Positions 57,097 through 64,000 of a DNA stretch of 64,000 bases are shown here, in pieces (positions within the stretch are counted from its first letter, which is position 1; every line of letters starts with the position of its first letter). The notes beneath the pieces are model-generated. The model saw only the letters and a program-made list of their open reading frames with translations, was not told the origin of the DNA and made no database searches. Position numbers and translations under genes: made by a program. This DNA comes from Romboutsia lituseburensis. GTDB lineage: Bacteria > Bacillota > Clostridia > Peptostreptococcales > Peptostreptococcaceae. Location of the stretch: assembly GCF_024723825.1 (NCBI RefSeq), contig NZ_JANQBQ010000001.1, forward strand, positions 2,046,001 through 2,110,000, read 5' to 3'.

Positions 57097-57245
57097 TTAT
57101 TAAAAGTTATCGCTACTGAACAAACTTCGTATTCACTCAGTTTATTCCAGTGCTTAAAGTTTGTAATTTTAAAGACTTTTCTTGTCGATGATATTTTTAG
57201 AAGTTATCTTCTTCATATATAAAATGATGTCATATCACTAAATGT

Positions 57246-57262
57246 TATACAGTTTTCAAAGT
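57246..57262 (-). other. 5' arm of the 23S processing stem (operon 1)
   Basis: ACTTTGAAAACTGTATA on the minus strand in the 16S-23S spacer is complementary to the 23S trailer at 54153-54170. The spacer (57097-57332) contains no tRNA gene. Confidence 0.65.
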
Positions 57263-57304
57263 ACTAAAGTACAATTAAGTACTAATTTTGAGGAATGAAC
57301 CCTC

Positions 57305-58833
<1,529 letters not shown>

Positions 58834-58925
58834 TAAAAGTTGTCCATTGCTCAGCTAATCATTATCTGAATATCTGGCTTGGTTGTTTGTGTTTAATTCT
58901 ATAAAGAATTATGTTTGTTTCTATA

Positions 58926-58947
58926 AATTAACCTACTGTTTAATTTT
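58926..58947 (-). other. 5' arm of the 16S processing stem (operon 1)
   Basis: AAAATTAAACAGTAGGTTAATT on the leader pairs with the segment beyond the 16S 3' end at 57305-57325, about 90 bases upstream of the mature 5' end. Confidence 0.65.
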
Positions 58948-58972
58948 CAAAGTTCATTTTTTCAACTTCTTA

Positions 58973-59001
58973 AGTTTAACAAAGTGTTTTTTCTTTGTCA
59001 A
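58973..59001 (-). promoter_or_regulatory. rRNA operon 1 promoter P2
   Basis: TTGACA (59001-58996) and TAAACT (58978-58973) are separated by 17 bases on the minus strand, about 140 bases before the mature 16S. Confidence 0.75.
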
Positions 59002-59059
59002 CCTTTTTATTTAAGTTGTTTTGTCTTTCATGTTTGCCCTTTTCTTAAGGACAAGTATA

Positions 59060-59088
59060 ACTATACCACCATAAATTTATATCGTCAA
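59060..59088 (-). promoter_or_regulatory. rRNA operon 1 promoter P1
   Basis: TTGACG (59088-59083) and TATAGT (59065-59060) are separated by 17 bases on the minus strand. Two tandem promoters are typical of rRNA operons. Confidence 0.75.
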
Positions 59089-59262
59089 TACTTTTTCTTA
59101 ACTTTTTTTAGTTATTTTTTATTTTAATTTATTTTATTAAGTTTATCCACATATCCTTTTTATTTTATTAACATTATATACAACCTATACCTATGCTATA
59201 TGCCTATTCCTTATTTTTTATCCACATTTTCACATAAAAACTCTTTTATATACTATTTAATA

Positions 59263-59300
59263 AAAAAACCATAAGGTATATAAAGTTCTTATGGTTTTTT
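59263..59300 (-). terminator. Terminator after the M29 aminopeptidase gene
   Basis: AAAAAACCATAAG and CTTATGGTTTTTT form a 13-bp stem with a 12-base loop; the T run is part of the second arm. Confidence 0.85.
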
Positions 59301-59306
59301 TACATT

Positions 59307-60434
59307 CTATAAGTTGTATTTTTCTAATATTTCATCTAAAAATTTTCCATTTTCATAGAAAAGTTCACCATCTGCATATATCTTTCCATTAGATCTCATA
59401 TCACAAAGCATATCCCAATGTAAAGATGATTTATTTTTCCCTCCTGCTTCTGGCATAGAATCTCCTATAGCCATATGTATTGTTCCACCTATTTTTTCAT
59501 CAAATAACATATTTGATGTAAAATCTTTTATGCCATAATTAGTTCCAATAGCAACTTCACCAAAAAATTTCGAACCTTTATCTGTTTCTAGAAGCTCTTT
59601 TAATAGTTCTTCACCTTTTTCAGCTGATGCCTTTATTATTTTTCCATCTTTAACTTCTAATTTAATACCTTCTATTTGTTTTCCCATAAATATTCCAGGA
59701 AACGAAAATTTTATATATCCATTAATATCATTCTCTATAGGAGACGTAAATATCTCTCCATCAGGAAAATTCTCTTTACCATCACAATTTATCCATTTTC
59801 TACCTTTTATTCCAACCCTTATATCCGTATCCTCAGATATTATATGAAGATCGCTTTTAGTATTTAAATATTTAACCCATCTCTCTTGTTCTTTACTTAT
59901 TTTTTGCCATTCCTTAATTGGATCCTCTTTATCTAACAATCCTGCCTCGTATACGAAATCTTCATACTCGCTTATGCTCATACATGCTTCTTGTGCATCA
60001 GAATATGTAGGGTATTGAGTTCCACACCATCTTAAACTACCATCTCCACAACGTTGTGAATATATAGATCTCCATTTTGATGACCCTTGCTGTGATAGCT
60101 TTATTTTTTTAGGATCTACTTTTGATAATGATCTTGTATTTCTACCTCCCCATGCTGTAAGCCATACATCGGCATTTTCTAATAAAGTCTCATATATTAA
60201 ATTTCCTTGTTTTAACTGTTCTTCACTTGCATATTTTAATTTAACTTCTGATACTTCTTCTGATTCCAATCTATACTCTACATGCGCTCCTGACTTTATA
60301 GCCTCTTTAGCAACTTCAATTACCCACGGTGTAGCAACTTCATCTGCACATATAAATACAATATCATCTTTTTTTATTCCTGTTGAATAATTCACTAGTA
60401 ACTTAGCTAGTTTACTTAATCTTTCATCTGCCAT
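59307..60434 (-). CDS. M29 family (thermophilic-type) aminopeptidase
   Basis: The 375-residue protein matches the AmpS/PepS M29 family: VFICADEVATPWVIEVA near the N-terminus, FPDGEIFTSPIENDINGYI near 228 with a metal Glu, FGEVAIGTNYGI near 300 with the catalytic Glu region, and a C-terminal metal-ligand run (GGTIHMAIGDSMPEAGGKNKSS, HWDMLCDMR). M29 enzymes are cytosolic, cobalt- or zinc-activated dimers that trim N-terminal residues. GGGAGG precedes the ATG. It is the only gene between the two rRNA operons and has its own terminator. Confidence 0.9.
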   Translation of the reverse strand: MADERLSKLAKLLVNYSTGIKKDDIVFICADEVATPWVIEVAKEAIKSGAHVEYRLESEEVSEVKLKYASEEQLKQGNLIYETLLENADVWLTAWGGRNTRSLSKVDPKKIKLSQQGSSKWRSIYSQRCGDGSLRWCGTQYPTYSDAQEACMSISEYEDFVYEAGLLDKEDPIKEWQKISKEQERWVKYLNTKSDLHIISEDTDIRVGIKGRKWINCDGKENFPDGEIFTSPIENDINGYIKFSFPGIFMGKQIEGIKLEVKDGKIIKASAEKGEELLKELLETDKGSKFFGEVAIGTNYGIKDFTSNMLFDEKIGGTIHMAIGDSMPEAGGKNKSSLHWDMLCDMRSNGKIYADGELFYENGKFLDEILEKYNL

Positions 60435-60500
60435 TAGAGTCCTCCCTGAATTAATTTATAGTTTTATAAGTTGCTATAAATTGTAGTTATAAAATGCAAA

Positions 60501-60531
60501 AAAGTCTAGAATATAAAATTCTAGACTTTAA
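60501..60531 (-). terminator. Terminator of rRNA operon 2
   Basis: AAAGTCTAGAAT and ATTCTAGACTTT flank a 5-base loop just past the 5S gene. It differs in sequence from the terminator of operon 1. Confidence 0.88.
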
Positions 60532-60548
60532 TTAAAATAAAAAACATT

Positions 60549-60665
<117 letters not shown>

Positions 60666-60676
60666 TAATCTTTATT

Positions 60677-60750
60677 TGGAGCGGGTGAAGGGGATCGAAC
60701 CCTCACAGCCGGCTTGGAAGGCCGGAACTCTACCATTGAGCTACACCCGC
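60677..60750 (-). tRNA. tRNA-Gly (anticodon TCC)
   Basis: On the minus strand the gene starts GCGGGTGTAGCTCAATGGTA, has the anticodon loop CTTCCAA (TCC, decoding GGA/GGG), a TTCGATC T-loop and an encoded CCA end; acceptor GCGGGTG pairs with CACCCGC. It has no own promoter and is cut from the rRNA transcript. It is absent from operon 1. Confidence 0.95.
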
Positions 60751-60806
60751 ATGTTTTTAGAGTTAATACTCTGAAAACTGTATATCATTTAGAATGAATC
60801 ATTTTG

Positions 60807-63710
<2,904 letters not shown>

Positions 63711-63937
63711 TTATTAAAAGTTATCGCTACTGAACAAACTTCGTATTCACTCAGTTTATTCCAGTGCTTAAAGTTTGTAATTTTAAAGACTTTTCTTGTC
63801 GATGATATTTTTAGAAGTTATCTTCTTCATATATAAAATGATGTCATATCACTAAATGTTATACAGTTTTCAAAGTACTAAAGTACAATTAAGTACTAAT
63901 TTTGAGGAATGAACCCTCAAAATTAAACAGTAGGTAA

Positions 63938-64000
<63 letters not shown>

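Overview
The window is AT-rich chromosomal DNA from a Gram-positive, endospore-forming anaerobe of the Peptostreptococcaceae (Clostridia). The evidence is the codon use, strong AGGAGG-type ribosome binding sites, a full-length SleC-type spore cortex-lytic enzyme beside a divergent PrsW protease, a large AdhE, and the 16S rRNA sequence. From memory the 16S looks close to Terrisporobacter, Paraclostridium and Paeniclostridium rather than Clostridioides difficile itself; no database comparison was made. I see no prophage, transposon, integron or CRISPR array. About four fifths of the genes and both rRNA operons read on the minus strand, so replication probably moves from right to left here.

Left part (1-17.9 kb): the start of a BMP/PnrA-type lipoprotein gene (cut by the window edge), degV-trmL, VanW-nth, a LonB-like AAA+ protease, queG, a lone RusA-type resolvase, an aldo/keto reductase, nfo, an ArsR-type regulator, glutaminase, a uridine kinase-like nucleoside kinase, a HEPN-motif protein-lepB-TIM-barrel operon, and prsW-rsmF. 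Middle part (18-37.7 kb): sleC, a duplicated DUF3298-type membrane protein, the rRNA modification genes rlmD and rsuA with a DUF1904 gene, fba, a nucleotidase, a phosphoesterase, a relQ operon, adhE with a clear promoter and Rex-like operator, a CBS-type pyrophosphatase and ppiB. Right part (37.8-53.9 kb): a LytTR two-component system next to an ABC exporter with a likely operator, a patatin, M18 aminopeptidase, pcrA, a B12-riboswitch-controlled ECF transporter pair (T and A components only), and an AAA/VWA gene pair resembling CobS/CobT or MoxR systems. Far right (54-64 kb): two near-identical rRNA operons in tandem separated by one M29 aminopeptidase gene; the second carries tRNA-Gly(TCC) between 23S and 5S.

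The most interesting material is the AAA/VWA - riboswitch - ECF block, the orphan HEPN-motif protein, the LytTR-controlled ABC exporter with a 21-bp-period direct repeat, a possible small RNA with an orphan terminator near 30.65-30.9 kb, and a short GC-richer repeat shared by two distant intergenic regions. Start sites were moved inward from the longest open frame wherever a Shine-Dalgarno sequence pointed to a different codon.
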